Assembly (NCBI GenBank): GCA_964401385.1
Contig: CAYNYF010000065.1
Span: 1-24,697 of the forward strand
From: CAYNYF01 sp964401385
GTDB lineage: Bacteria > Planctomycetota > Phycisphaerae > SM23-33
DNA: 24,697 bases
Direction: 5' to 3'
Part shown: positions 1-9,071 of the stretch, piece by piece
Layout of the letters: each line of letters starts with the position of its first letter
How positions within the stretch are numbered: position 1 is the first letter of the stretch
Made by a program: the position numbers and the translations under genes
The notes under the pieces: model-generated
Databases searched by the model: none
What the model was told of the DNA's origin: nothing
The model's input: only the letters and a program-made list of their open reading frames with translations

Positions 1-1
1 A

Positions 2-910
<909 letters not shown>

Positions 911-916
911 CAGACG

Positions 917-948
917 GATGATCGGTTGATCCGCTGATCAGTTAATCG
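917..948. repeat. Degenerate octamer array just after groEL (4 units)
   Basis: Four consecutive 8-bp units fit the pattern GNTGATCN: gatgatcg, gttgatcc, gctgatca, gttaatcg. The period is exactly 8 with no slippage. Three of the four units carry a GATC palindrome, spaced 8 bp apart. The array starts six bases after the groEL stop codon and ends before the terminator hairpin. The same octamer (GTTGATCG) is tandemly repeated at 3731-3778 after the next gene. Confidence 0.7.
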
Positions 949-959
949 GCGGCGGCAAG

Positions 960-1000
960 CGCGGCGGCCCGTCCGAGGACGGGCCGCCGCGTTCTTGTTA
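960..1000 (+). terminator. Rho-independent terminator of groEL
   Basis: A perfect 15-bp GC-rich inverted repeat (960-974 with 977-991) with a 2-base centre is followed by a T-rich tract (TTCTTGTT, 992-999). This is a textbook intrinsic terminator about 50 bases after the groEL stop. Confidence 0.9.
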
Positions 1001-1170
1001 TGCCGCAGGCCGGAGCGCTCAGGCAGTTGTGCCGGGAATCGAAATCCGCCCGCGAGAGGTCCGCCGAAAGTGCCGTCCGCGGCTGGAGGGCTCCGCGCCG
1101 GGGAAATGCTGCCTTTACTGAACCGCCCGGTTATGCCATATTCGCCACTCAGAGGACAAAGGAGCCCGAA

Positions 1171-3735
1171 ATGCCGAGCCGAAAAGACGGACCCAGTTCG
1201 CGGTCGTTCGCGCCGGTTTCGCTACGGGGCGGCGTGGCCCCGGGCCAGTTGCGCCGCGCCGGCGTGTCCAAGGAAATGGCGGCACAGGCCAAGCGCGCCC
1301 CCACCGGGGCGAGCGTCGCCTGGGGCATTCCCTTCCGCATCAACAAGGCGGTGGTCGTCCGGGATAAGCCCGTGGCCGTCAAGCTCAAGCCGACGCGGGC
1401 GCAGTGGCTGATCTTCTTGCACACCTCCGACATCCGCCCGATCGAGAAGAACGCCCACGGGCTCATCTCGCCCATGCGCGGCGGCGGGCGCCTGGGCGAG
1501 CACGCGGCCGACTACGTCATCGTCTACGCCGACGGCAGCGAGCTGCGGCTGCCGATCCGCCGCCGCCACCAGTTGGGCACGTTCTCGCGGAGGTGGGGCG
1601 AGAACTGCTTCGAGGCCGTCGCCGACGCCAAGCCCCGTCCGCTGGACGGCCGTCCGGACCTGATGATCCCGCAGGCCGCCTGGGGCCGGTTACAGACCCG
1701 GGCCGATTCGGCCGACCAGCGCCCCTGGGTGAACTGGCTGTGGGCGTGGAAGAACCCCCGCCCGCAAAAGTCCATCGTCGCCATTCGCTTCGAGCCGGTC
1801 AGCGGGGCCGTGGTGGTCTCGGCGGTCTCGGCCGGGAGGGCCTCGTCTCAGCCGCTGCGCTGGCGAACCCGCCGCAAGGCCATTCTGACGCTGCCGAAGG
1901 GACAGAAGTTCGACGCCGCCCTGGACGATAAGGGAGGCCTCAGGCAGATTCGCCTGGACATGGGGCAGGTCATCTCGGCGGCGCCCCGGCCGCTGTACCC
2001 CAACCGGACGTGGGGCCGGACCTACAACAATCGCGTGCCGGAAATCTCCGACCGCGAGATCCTCATCGAGTACACCTGCCACGCCGATGCCCGCTTCCAC
2101 CTGCCCGGCGGCAGGAGCGTGGCCGCGGCCAAGGTGGAGCGACAGTCCGCCGGCGGTTCCATCCGCCCGGTCCGCCCGGCCGACCAGCGCGTCACCCTGC
2201 GCGTTCTCGAGAAGGACAGCCGCAAGCCCGTGGCGGTCAAGCTGCACGTCCACGGCCAGGCCGGCGAATACCTGGCCCCCAACGACCGCCACCGCATCCC
2301 CAACCCCTCCTGGTTCCAGGACTACAGCGTGGACTTCACCCACCTGGGGCGGCACCACTGCACCTACATCGACGGCGAGACGACCATCGAGCTGCCGCTG
2401 GGGCCGGTGTACGTGGAGGTCTCGAAGGGCTTCGAGATGCGGCCGATCCGCAAGCTCCTCCGCGTCACCCGGGCCACGCGCGAGGTCACCATCGAGATCG
2501 AGCGGCTGCTGCCCTGGCGGCAGAAGGGCTGGGTCAGCGCCGACACGCACGTGCACTTCCTCTCGCCGCCGTCGGCCCTGCTGGAAGGCGCCGGCGAGGG
2601 CGTCAACGTCGTCAACCTGCTGGCCAGCCAGTGGGGCGAGATGATGACCAACGTGGGCGACTTCGACGGCAAAACCACGTTCGGCTCGAAGGAAGCCGGC
2701 GGCGAGGGGGAATACCTCGTCCGCGTGGGAACGGAAAACCGCCAGCACGTGCTAGGGCACATTTCGCTGCTGGGCTACGGCGGCCGGATCATCGCCCCCA
2801 TGACCACCGGCGGGCCGGACGAGTCGGCCATCGGCGACCCCGTCGGCGTGCTGCTGACGGAGTGGGCCCGGCAGTGCAAGGCCCGCGGCGGCGTGGTGGT
2901 GATACCGCACTTTCCCAACCCCCGCGCCGAGAACGCCGCCACCATTTTGGGCGGCGACGCCGACGCCGTGGAGATGACCGCCTGGGGCAACCTGTACGGC
3001 GGCATCGACCCGTACACGCTGTCGGACTGGTATCGGTATCTCAACTGCGGCTACATGGTGGCGGCCGTCGGAGGCACGGACAAGATGGGCGCCACCACGG
3101 CCGTCGGGGCCGTCCGAACCTACGCCCGGATCGCTTCCGGGCGCGAGTTCACCTACCCGGAGTGGAAAGAGGCCATCCGCCGGGGCGAGACCTTCGTCAC
3201 CTACGGGCCGCTGATGGAGTTCGCCGTCGAGGGCAAGCCGCCCGGCTCGCGGATGAAAATGACCGGCAGCGGCGGGACCGTGGACGCAACCTGGCACCTC
3301 GCCTCGGTGACGGTGCCGATGTCGCGCGTCGAGCTGGTGGTCAACGGCGAGATCCGCGAGAGTCGCGCCGTCCGGCCGGACGAGGACGAGGGCCACTTCT
3401 CCGTCAAGGTCGACAAGAGTTCGTGGCTGGCGCTGCTGGTCCGCGGGCACTACCGCGACAAGCCGGAGATCGTCGCCGCCCATTCCTCGCCGGTGATAGT
3501 GGAGCTGGCCGGCTCGCCCTTCTACGCCGCGGCCGACGCCCTGACCATCCTGGAGCAGATCGAAGGGGCGCTGGCCTACCTGGACACGGTGGGCACCCGG
3601 GCCGAGACCGCCGCCTACAAGCGCATGCGGCTGGTGTTGACCGGCGCCCACCGACAGATCCACAACCGCATGCATCAGGCCGGCCAGTTCCACGAGCATA
3701 CGCCGACGACGGATCATCCGGAGCATCACAGGTGA
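1171..3735 (+). CDS. CehA/McbA-family metallohydrolase (PHP-like), 854 aa
   Basis: This is a large predicted hydrolase of the CehA/McbA family. The family is named after carbaryl hydrolases, but most members have unknown substrates. The C-terminal half holds a PHP-type metal-binding domain: SADTHVHF (H460, H462), VVIPHFPNP (H580) and AVGGTDKMG (D637) are the expected ligand motifs, and TTAVGAVRTYA is a family signature. The N-terminal 400 residues look like beta-rich carbohydrate- or surface-type domains. I chose ATG 1171 because AAAGGAG lies 8 bases upstream. The frame is open back to 1000, directly after the groEL terminator, but that extension is arginine-rich and lacks a ribosome site. 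No signal peptide is seen from this start. An octamer array overlaps its stop codon. The substrate cannot be named. Confidence 0.88.
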   Translation: MPSRKDGPSSRSFAPVSLRGGVAPGQLRRAGVSKEMAAQAKRAPTGASVAWGIPFRINKAVVVRDKPVAVKLKPTRAQWLIFLHTSDIRPIEKNAHGLISPMRGGGRLGEHAADYVIVYADGSELRLPIRRRHQLGTFSRRWGENCFEAVADAKPRPLDGRPDLMIPQAAWGRLQTRADSADQRPWVNWLWAWKNPRPQKSIVAIRFEPVSGAVVVSAVSAGRASSQPLRWRTRRKAILTLPKGQKFDAALDDKGGLRQIRLDMGQVISAAPRPLYPNRTWGRTYNNRVPEISDREILIEYTCHADARFHLPGGRSVAAAKVERQSAGGSIRPVRPADQRVTLRVLEKDSRKPVAVKLHVHGQAGEYLAPNDRHRIPNPSWFQDYSVDFTHLGRHHCTYIDGETTIELPLGPVYVEVSKGFEMRPIRKLLRVTRATREVTIEIERLLPWRQKGWVSADTHVHFLSPPSALLEGAGEGVNVVNLLASQWGEMMTNVGDFDGKTTFGSKEAGGEGEYLVRVGTENRQHVLGHISLLGYGGRIIAPMTTGGPDESAIGDPVGVLLTEWARQCKARGGVVVIPHFPNPRAENAATILGGDADAVEMTAWGNLYGGIDPYTLSDWYRYLNCGYMVAAVGGTDKMGATTAVGAVRTYARIASGREFTYPEWKEAIRRGETFVTYGPLMEFAVEGKPPGSRMKMTGSGGTVDATWHLASVTVPMSRVELVVNGEIRESRAVRPDEDEGHFSVKVDKSSWLALLVRGHYRDKPEIVAAHSSPVIVELAGSPFYAAADALTILEQIEGALAYLDTVGTRAETAAYKRMRLVLTGAHRQIHNRMHQAGQFHEHTPTTDHPEHHR

Positions 3736-3778
3736 TGGGTTGATCGGTGGATCGGTTAACCCGTTGATCGGTTGATCG
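3731..3778. repeat. Degenerate octamer array at the stop of the CehA-like gene (6 units)
   Basis: Six 8-bp units run without slippage: ggtgatgg, gttgatcg, gtggatcg, gttaaccc, gttgatcg, gttgatcg. The consensus is GTTGATCG, the same word as the array at 917-948. The first unit contains the TGA stop (3733-3735) of the metallohydrolase gene. Four units contain GATC. Confidence 0.75.
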
Positions 3779-3845
3779 GGAAAACGTGAGCCGCGCCGGG
3801 CGGGCGGCGGACCGATCGGACCAGACCCTTCGGCCGCGCATCGGG

Positions 3846-3851
3846 TATAAT
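3846..3851 (+). promoter_or_regulatory. Perfect -10 box (TATAAT) nine bases before an ATG
   Basis: TATAAT at 3846-3851 is followed after 9 bases by ATG 3861. A start point 6-8 bases below the box would leave almost no 5' leader, which suggests a leaderless or near-leaderless transcript for the dehydrogenase gene. No convincing -35 box is found at 16-18 bp, so the promoter call is tentative. Confidence 0.45.
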
Positions 3852-3860
3852 TCTCTGGTC

Positions 3861-4913
3861 ATGGCGGGTGAGAATGACAAAGAGGCGGGCTCGCGCCTGC
3901 TGTTCGTCGAGGCCGAGCCGTGGGAGCATGATCGGCTCGTGCAGAAGTGCCCTGACGCCTGCGAGGTGCACTCCCGGCCGGCCGCGCTGCAAGAGATCGC
4001 CGACGGGGACATCCCGCCCGGCCTAACGGTCCTCAGCACGTTCGTCCACAGCCGCGTCACGGCCGATCAGCTCGACCGGCTGGGCGACCTGCGCATGATC
4101 GCCACCCGCAGCACCGGCTTCGACCACGTCGACGTGGCCGCCTGCGACCGCCGCGGCATCCTGGTCGCCAACGTGCCGCACTACGGCCAGGACACCGTGG
4201 CCGAGCACACCTTCGCCCTGCTGCTGGCCCTGACGCGGAAGATTCACCGCTGCCACGAGCGGACCGTCCGCGGGGACTTCAGCATCGAGGGCCTGCGCGG
4301 GACGGACCTGGCCGGCAAGACCCTGGGCTGCCTGGGGGTGGGCAACATCGGCGAGCGGGTGCTGCGGATCGCCGGCGGCTTCGGCATGAAGCGGATCGCC
4401 TACGACGTGGCGGCCCGGCCGGAGCTGGCGGCCGAGATGGGCTTCGAGTACGTGGGGCCGGCCGAGCTGCTGGCCCGCTCGGACGTCCTCAGCATCCACG
4501 TGCCGTACAACGAAAAGACGCGGCACATGATCGACGCGGCCGCCCTGGCGAAGCTGCCTAAGGGGGCGATCGTGGTCAACACCGCCCGCGGCGGCATCAT
4601 CGACCCGCAGGCCCTGGTCGACGCCCTCCGCGGCGGGCACCTGGGCGGGGCGGCCCTGGACGTGCTCGAGGGCGAGACCGACATCGGCGAGGAGGCCGAG
4701 ATCATGTCCAGCAGCTACGACGTGGAAACGCTCAAGGGCATCGTCCGCAACCACGCCCTGCTGGCCATGCCCAACGTCATCATCACCCCGCACGTGGCCT
4801 TCAACTCCGATCAGGCCATCGAGCGGATCATCGACACCACCATCGCCAACATCCACTCCTTCCTGTCGGGTGCGCCCCAGAACGTCGTCAACCACCCCGC
4901 CGCCGTCGACTGA
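3861..4913 (+). CDS. D-isomer-specific 2-hydroxyacid dehydrogenase, 350 aa
   Basis: This is an NAD(P)-dependent oxidoreductase of the D-2-hydroxyacid dehydrogenase superfamily, close in layout to D-lactate dehydrogenases. It interconverts a 2-keto acid and a D-2-hydroxy acid in the cytoplasm. Visible features are the substrate-domain motif TRSTGFDHVD (82-91), the Rossmann glycine motif GVGNIG (159-164) with an acidic residue at D182, and the catalytic triad: R243 in NTARGG, E272 and H311 in ITPHVAF. The EGETDIGEEAEI segment after the catalytic region resembles the longer D-lactate dehydrogenase type. ATG 3861 is preferred to GTG 3786 because the extension is arginine-rich and carries a TATAAT box. 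No clear Shine-Dalgarno precedes ATG 3861. The exact substrate (lactate, glycerate or other) is not decided by sequence. Confidence 0.9.
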   Translation: MAGENDKEAGSRLLFVEAEPWEHDRLVQKCPDACEVHSRPAALQEIADGDIPPGLTVLSTFVHSRVTADQLDRLGDLRMIATRSTGFDHVDVAACDRRGILVANVPHYGQDTVAEHTFALLLALTRKIHRCHERTVRGDFSIEGLRGTDLAGKTLGCLGVGNIGERVLRIAGGFGMKRIAYDVAARPELAAEMGFEYVGPAELLARSDVLSIHVPYNEKTRHMIDAAALAKLPKGAIVVNTARGGIIDPQALVDALRGGHLGGAALDVLEGETDIGEEAEIMSSSYDVETLKGIVRNHALLAMPNVIITPHVAFNSDQAIERIIDTTIANIHSFLSGAPQNVVNHPAAVD

Positions 4914-4978
4914 GCCGGGCAGGCTGCTCAAGGCGGGTAAGGGCGGGGCGGAAGGACCTCAAACCGCCACGGACATCG

Positions 4979-5007
4979 TTGAAAGACCCCCGAGATGAAG
5001 GTATACT
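4979..5007 (+). promoter_or_regulatory. Sigma-70-type promoter for the HEAT-repeat gene
   Basis: TTGAAA (4979-4984), a spacer of exactly 17 bases and TATACT (5002-5007) form a near-consensus housekeeping promoter. The predicted start is near 5014, giving a leader of about 46 bases to ATG 5060. The TTG at 4979, which opens the reading frame, is therefore part of the -35 box and not a start codon. Confidence 0.75.
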
Positions 5008-5059
5008 GGCGTTCGATGCCCGGGACGGTTCGGAGAGTACGCCGCGTGGGAGATGTCAG

Positions 5060-6199
5060 ATGACGGGGACTAAGACCATGTCAAATTGCCTGAAGCCGAT
5101 TGCGCCGCTACTGGCCACAATGGGCGTGATGCTTGTCTGGGTCGCCGCAGCAGAGGGCCAGACATTGATCTCCAGCGACAGGCCTCGGGGCGTGCCGCTT
5201 TCGGATCAGGAGATCCAGTCGGCCCTGGATAACCTGAACAGCGGCAAGCTGGCTGCGCAGTTGCAGGCGGCAGAGCGACTGGCGATTTACTTCGGGCCAA
5301 GCCTCACTGTAAGCGGGCGGACGATCTATCGGTTCAGCCATGCTCCCAGTCAAAAAGCTTACAATTCCATGCGCAGGCCCAGGGCGATCTTGCTGCTGCT
5401 GGCTTGCCTTAAGCAGAAGGCACCACTGCTTCGAACTTGGGCGATTTGGCGACTGCGGGTCCAGACGTACATGTCCAATACCAAGGAATATCAGGAGAAA
5501 ACAATCCGCTCGCTGCTGGCCGTAGACGGCCTGGTGAGCGCGAGCAACAGGCAGCAGATCACGGACGCAGTCAGGCTGAGGCTAAAGGACTCTGACGCTG
5601 GCGTCCGCGCCGAAGCTTTGGTCACCTTGGCGGCTCTTGGCTGCCATGACGGCTATGGGCGAGCCCGCCTCGCCTTGGACGACGGCGCGCCGGAGGTCCG
5701 CAGGAGCGCGTGGGGCTTGCTGGGCCAAACGGAGAATCGACGCTTCCCGCCGGATGGTTTCGTGCGGAAGCATTTGCTGGCGGATCTGGCAAACGAGAGC
5801 GACCAATTGGTGGCGGCGGCGCTGCTCTACGTCCGCAACGTGGGATCGCGCGTTGCCATGGGGCTGAAGCTGAAAGAGAATGTCGAACCGTGGAAGAGAA
5901 TACTTGATGCCGCTGAGGGCCAGGTGCTCTATGCCTTACAGCACCGGCCCGCGGTCCAAGTGCAGGCGACCTTCGCCTGCTGGTATTATCCACGAAGCGA
6001 GCCGTTGCTGATTCAACTCCTTCCGTCAGAGTCACTTCAGCCTTATGTCGTCAGCGCACTGATGGCGGTCGGGACGCAACGTTCCATTGAGGCGCTACGG
6101 AAGTTGCAGCCTGATGTCTCTGCCCAGACACAGCCGGGCAGGTTCGATGGAGCTATCAAGATCATTGAGGAGCGTTTGGCCCGGCAGCCGAAGCCGTAG
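5060..6199 (+). CDS. Exported HEAT-repeat-like protein, 379 aa
   Basis: This is a predicted secreted or periplasmic helical-repeat protein of unknown role. The N-terminus (MTGTKTMSNCLKP, then a hydrophobic run IAPLLATMGVMLVWVAAAEG) is a signal peptide, with likely cleavage around AEG-QT near residue 35. The mature part is alpha-helical. Residues around LKDSDAGVRAEALVTLAALG and LDDGAPEVRRSAWGLLG are typical HEAT units, with the D-x-x-V-R pattern. Such proteins are usually scaffolds for protein contacts. ATG 5060 has GGGAG seven bases upstream and follows a strong promoter at 4979-5007. ATG 5078 is an alternative that would still keep the signal peptide. Codon use is somewhat less GC-extreme than in its neighbours. 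Confidence 0.75.
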   Translation: MTGTKTMSNCLKPIAPLLATMGVMLVWVAAAEGQTLISSDRPRGVPLSDQEIQSALDNLNSGKLAAQLQAAERLAIYFGPSLTVSGRTIYRFSHAPSQKAYNSMRRPRAILLLLACLKQKAPLLRTWAIWRLRVQTYMSNTKEYQEKTIRSLLAVDGLVSASNRQQITDAVRLRLKDSDAGVRAEALVTLAALGCHDGYGRARLALDDGAPEVRRSAWGLLGQTENRRFPPDGFVRKHLLADLANESDQLVAAALLYVRNVGSRVAMGLKLKENVEPWKRILDAAEGQVLYALQHRPAVQVQATFACWYYPRSEPLLIQLLPSESLQPYVVSALMAVGTQRSIEALRKLQPDVSAQTQPGRFDGAIKIIEERLARQPKP

Positions 6200-6284
6200 T
6201 CATCGTGGCAAGCGCTCATGACGGTCGTGGATGTAACTCCATCTGCGAATTCCCGGCCCGGAGGAGCCTCCAGGTGGGTCCCAG

Positions 6285-6313
6285 TTGACGCTTGTCCGTT
6301 GGACGGGTACGAT
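6285..6313 (+). promoter_or_regulatory. Sigma-70-type promoter for the small membrane protein gene
   Basis: TTGACG (6285-6290), a 17-base spacer and TACGAT (6308-6313) match the housekeeping promoter well. The predicted start near 6320 leaves a short leader of about 30 bases to ATG 6350. Confidence 0.65.
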
Positions 6314-6349
6314 TCGCGGGATCAAACAGGGTAGCGGGAGAGAGCCATC

Positions 6350-6775
6350 ATGGACAAGGAAACACGCGTCAACGCAGTTCAACTCATCGTTCCCGCCTTG
6401 GTCCTCGGCGTGAATTTGACCTATCTAGGCCTATGGAAGGGCGTCGGCATGCCGCGCGACAGCGTCTTTGCCGCATGCCTGACAGGGCTGGTGGTACTGC
6501 TTGCTTCCACCATTGTTTCGTTCGGCGTCTGCACGAAGTCACCGAGCTACAGCCTGTATCTTGCGGGCGTATATTTCTTCATGCTTGCCCCGGGGCAAGC
6601 CGCCACGCACGTCGACGCCTGGCAGTTTGCCTTCGGGTGCATCTCGCTGATTGGTGGAGCCGGGATGTTGATTATCGCCGTGGCGGGCGCCATAGCAGCA
6701 GCCATAATGCGACGGCCGGGCAGACCCCGACCGAAGCCGGAGGGGTACGCGGGTTCTCTCCAGAAGAACGGTTGA
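6350..6775 (+). CDS. Small integral membrane protein, 141 aa, unknown function
   Basis: I do not recognise this gene. The product has about four hydrophobic segments: roughly residues 10-28 (VQLIVPALVLGVNLTYLGL), 40-60 (VFAACLTGLVVLLASTIVSFGV), 68-85 (YSLYLAGVYFFMLAPG) and 92-118 (FAFGCISLIGGAGMLIIAVAGAIAAAI). A basic, proline-rich tail follows (MRRPGRPRPKPEG), which should be cytoplasmic. The start at ATG 6350 has a purine-rich GGGAGAGAG upstream and lies about 30 bases below a good promoter. It stands alone as a transcription unit. Confidence 0.7.
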   Translation: MDKETRVNAVQLIVPALVLGVNLTYLGLWKGVGMPRDSVFAACLTGLVVLLASTIVSFGVCTKSPSYSLYLAGVYFFMLAPGQAATHVDAWQFAFGCISLIGGAGMLIIAVAGAIAAAIMRRPGRPRPKPEGYAGSLQKNG

Positions 6776-6801
6776 TGCCCGGCACGGGCAGGGCGGTCTG
6801 A

Positions 6802-7110
6802 TTAGCCGCCGCTGCCCCGCTTCACGACTGCCGGCCCATCTTCCGACAGCTTGAGGAATTCCTGGTACTCAGCCTTCGTCAGGCCGAGCTTGGGGTGGTA
6901 GTCGAGGGGCTCACCTGGCTTGGCCTTGCGGACGTGCTCGACCCACCACTTTCAGTCTTTCTGAGCCGCTTCGTGGACGCGCGTTGCCAGCGCTTCGGGC
7001 CTGGGGGGAAACACCACGTGCATGATGTCCGCCTTGATAGCGCCCTCCGGCAACACCTCGCTCAAGTCGAAGGCTCCGGGTTGTGGTTGGGATCGGGAGC
7101 TCTGCGTTTC
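6802..7110 (-). pseudogene. Remnant of a protein gene with an in-frame TGA
   Basis: On the minus strand a protein-like sequence runs from about 7110 (FDLSEVLPEGAIKADIMHVVFPPRPEALATRV) to a TGA at 6952-6954. It then continues in the same frame for 49 residues (KWWVEHVRKAKPGEPL, then DYHPKLGLTKAEYQEFLKL) to a TAA at 6802-6804. The part after the TGA is compositionally normal protein with aromatic and charged residues, so the stop interrupts what was one coding region. The codon lies next to two Trp codons, so TGG to TGA is the likely change. Upstream of about 7110 the frame dissolves into arginine- and proline-rich sequence, so the 5' end is lost or unrecognisable. A sequencing error or recoding cannot be excluded. 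Function unknown. Confidence 0.6.
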
Positions 7111-7332
7111 CGAACGGGTGGCTGGGCGCCCTCCTGATGCGTTGTCGCCGTGCGCCCCGGCGCCGTAGGCTGAGGGCGGGTAGTACGTCCGCCTGCTCGA
7201 CCGGCGGCGAGGCGCCGCCGAGGAAGAGCTTCCCGCGAGCGTGTTTTTCCGTGGGTGCTCTTGACCGGCCGGGTCGGCGGGAGCATCATGCCAGCCTTGA
7301 CGGCGCCGGCCGGCGCCGGGGAGGAAGGCAGC

Positions 7333-8145
7333 ATGCGGGCCATGCGGAAGATGCCGAACATCAAGGAGCTGGCGCTGTTCGACAGTTGCGTGACGCTGGG
7401 GGCGTCCTGCACGCCCGGCCTGCCGGAGCACCTGACGACCGGGAACGTCCTGGACGTCATGGACGCCCACGACATCGCCGAGGCGCTGGTGCACTCCAAC
7501 GAGGCCCGCCTGATCCGCCCCAGGCGGCGCGGCAATGAGCGGCTCCTGCGGGAGATCGAAGGGATGGACCGGCTGCACCCGGTGTGGGTTCTGGAGCCGC
7601 CGAAAGGCCCCGACCCGGCCGGGGCGGCGAAGATGGTCGAGGAGATGCTGGCCGCGGGCGTGCGGGCGGCCCGGCTGATGATGGGCCACGCCCCGCCGCT
7701 GCACTGGATGTGGAAGGACCTGTGTGCCGCCCTGGAGGCCCACCGCGTGGTCTGCCTGCTGGACTTCGCGGCGGTGCGCTTCCCGGCCACCAACTGCATG
7801 CCGGACGCGCTCATGCTGAATGAGCTGCTGGAGATCTGCCTGGCCCACCCGGACCTGCCCATGATCCTCTCCCACCACTCCGGCGGGCTGGGCGTCTCGC
7901 CCGCGACGATCCCGCTGATGCACCGCGCCGCAAATGTGCGGATCGACCTGACGGGCATCGTGGACTATTGGCGCAAGGTCGCGGTCGAGCTGGGCCCCGA
8001 GCGCGTGGTCTTCGCCACGGGCATGCCCTTCTACGACCCGGCGACCCTGGTGGGCAACGTCCAGTACGACGAGACGCTCGACGCCGCGGCCAAGCGGATG
8101 ATCTGCGGCGGCAACCTTCGCCGGCTGCTGGAGGGCGTGCGATGA
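7333..8145 (+). CDS. Amidohydrolase-2 paralogue lacking metal ligands, 270 aa
   Basis: This is a TIM-barrel protein of the amidohydrolase-related (Amidohydro_2) type. It is similar in length and order of elements to its downstream partner. Where active family members have H-x-H near the N-terminus it has FDSCVTLG (D17, S18, C19). Where they have a G-S-D motif late in the barrel it has FATGMPFYDP. It keeps ILSHHSGGLG in the middle. It is therefore probably not a classic metal-dependent hydrolase, but perhaps a non-catalytic subunit or an enzyme with altered chemistry. ATG 7333 is chosen because GGGGAGG ends 8 bases upstream; ATGs at 7342 and 7351 are alternatives. The stop overlaps the start of the next gene by ATGA, so the two are translationally coupled. 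Confidence 0.8.
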   Translation: MRAMRKMPNIKELALFDSCVTLGASCTPGLPEHLTTGNVLDVMDAHDIAEALVHSNEARLIRPRRRGNERLLREIEGMDRLHPVWVLEPPKGPDPAGAAKMVEEMLAAGVRAARLMMGHAPPLHWMWKDLCAALEAHRVVCLLDFAAVRFPATNCMPDALMLNELLEICLAHPDLPMILSHHSGGLGVSPATIPLMHRAANVRIDLTGIVDYWRKVAVELGPERVVFATGMPFYDPATLVGNVQYDETLDAAAKRMICGGNLRRLLEGVR

Positions 8146-8960
8146 GCGAGATCCTGGACCGCTGGCGGGCGGGCGAGGGCCTGCCGGACGTGCTGGCCAT
8201 CGACGGGCACACCCACGTGGGCGAATGGCCCCACGGGGCCAATTACGACAGCGTCGACGAGATGGTCGCCGGGGCGTCCGCGGTCATGGACGCCAACGGC
8301 GTCGACGCCGCCTGCGTCATGGCCGGCGGGTACATGTGGAACGGCACCGACTACCGCATCGGCAACGACATCCTCATCGACCTGTGGCGGCGGCTGCCGG
8401 AGCGGATCGTTCCCTTTGCCCACTTCAACCCGAACGACCGCCCGGAGGCGATGCTGGCCGAGCTGGAGCGGGTGTACGCGGCCGGGGTGCGCTGCATCAA
8501 GCTGCTCAACGCCTACCAGGACTATCCCGGCGACGGGCCCAACCTGATGGCGCTGTACCGCTTCGCCGACGCCCACAACATGCTGATCCTGGACCACTCC
8601 TGGAGTCCGGATGAAATCACCCGGATCGCCCCTGAGTTCCCCGGCACCGACTTCATCTTCGGCCATTACGGCCACTGGCAGGACCCGGTCCTCAAGAAGT
8701 ATCCCAACGTCCACGCCAACATCTGGACGCTCAGCAGCCTGGGCTTCCTGACGCGCGGGGTCCGCAGCGTCGGCCCGGAGAAGTTCCTCTTCGGCTCCGA
8801 CGCCTTCATGAACCCGATCTCAGTGGGCATCGGCCTGGTGGTCTACGCCGACATCCCCGACGACCACAAGCGGCTGATCCTGGGCCGGAACCAGGCGAGG
8901 CTGCTGGCCAAGGTCGACGCGTTGCCGGCGGCGCTGAAGGACAAGTACGAAGGCCGCTGA
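8142..8960 (+). CDS. Amidohydrolase-2 family metal-dependent hydrolase, 272 aa
   Basis: This is a TIM-barrel amidohydrolase or decarboxylase of the Amidohydro_2 family, predicted cytoplasmic. The expected ligands are visible: H23 and H25 in DGHTHVG, H152 in LILDHSW, H175 and H178 in FGHYGHW, and D220 in FGSDAF. The length of 272 residues is normal for the family. Its ATG overlaps the stop of the upstream paralogue (ATGA, 8142-8145), so the pair is co-translated and may form a complex. Substrates in this family range from carboxylic acids to lactones, and the sequence does not identify which applies here. Confidence 0.88.
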   Translation: MSEILDRWRAGEGLPDVLAIDGHTHVGEWPHGANYDSVDEMVAGASAVMDANGVDAACVMAGGYMWNGTDYRIGNDILIDLWRRLPERIVPFAHFNPNDRPEAMLAELERVYAAGVRCIKLLNAYQDYPGDGPNLMALYRFADAHNMLILDHSWSPDEITRIAPEFPGTDFIFGHYGHWQDPVLKKYPNVHANIWTLSSLGFLTRGVRSVGPEKFLFGSDAFMNPISVGIGLVVYADIPDDHKRLILGRNQARLLAKVDALPAALKDKYEGR

Positions 8961-9071
8961 TCCGCTGCCGGCCCGGCCGGGAAATCTCCCCTGCCGAGGC
9001 GTTGTGTCCCCACCGCCAAGCCGGTAAGCTGACGTGGCTGGGCGCGCAGCGCCGGCGCGAGTGGGCGGGAT

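Noticed and set aside
1000..1170. N-terminal extension of the CehA-like protein from base 1000
   Set aside because: The ATG lies directly after the groEL terminator and lacks a ribosome site. The extra residues are Arg-rich and unlike protein, while ATG 1171 has AAAGGAG at good spacing.
4979..5059. TTG start of the HEAT-repeat protein at 4979
   Set aside because: This TTG is part of a TTGAAA -35 box with TATACT at 17 bp. The signal peptide and ribosome site support ATG 5060.
6952..6954. Selenocysteine codon
   Set aside because: No sequence context or enzyme family supports Sec, the neighbouring codons are Trp, and the 5' part of the gene is missing. A decayed gene is simpler.
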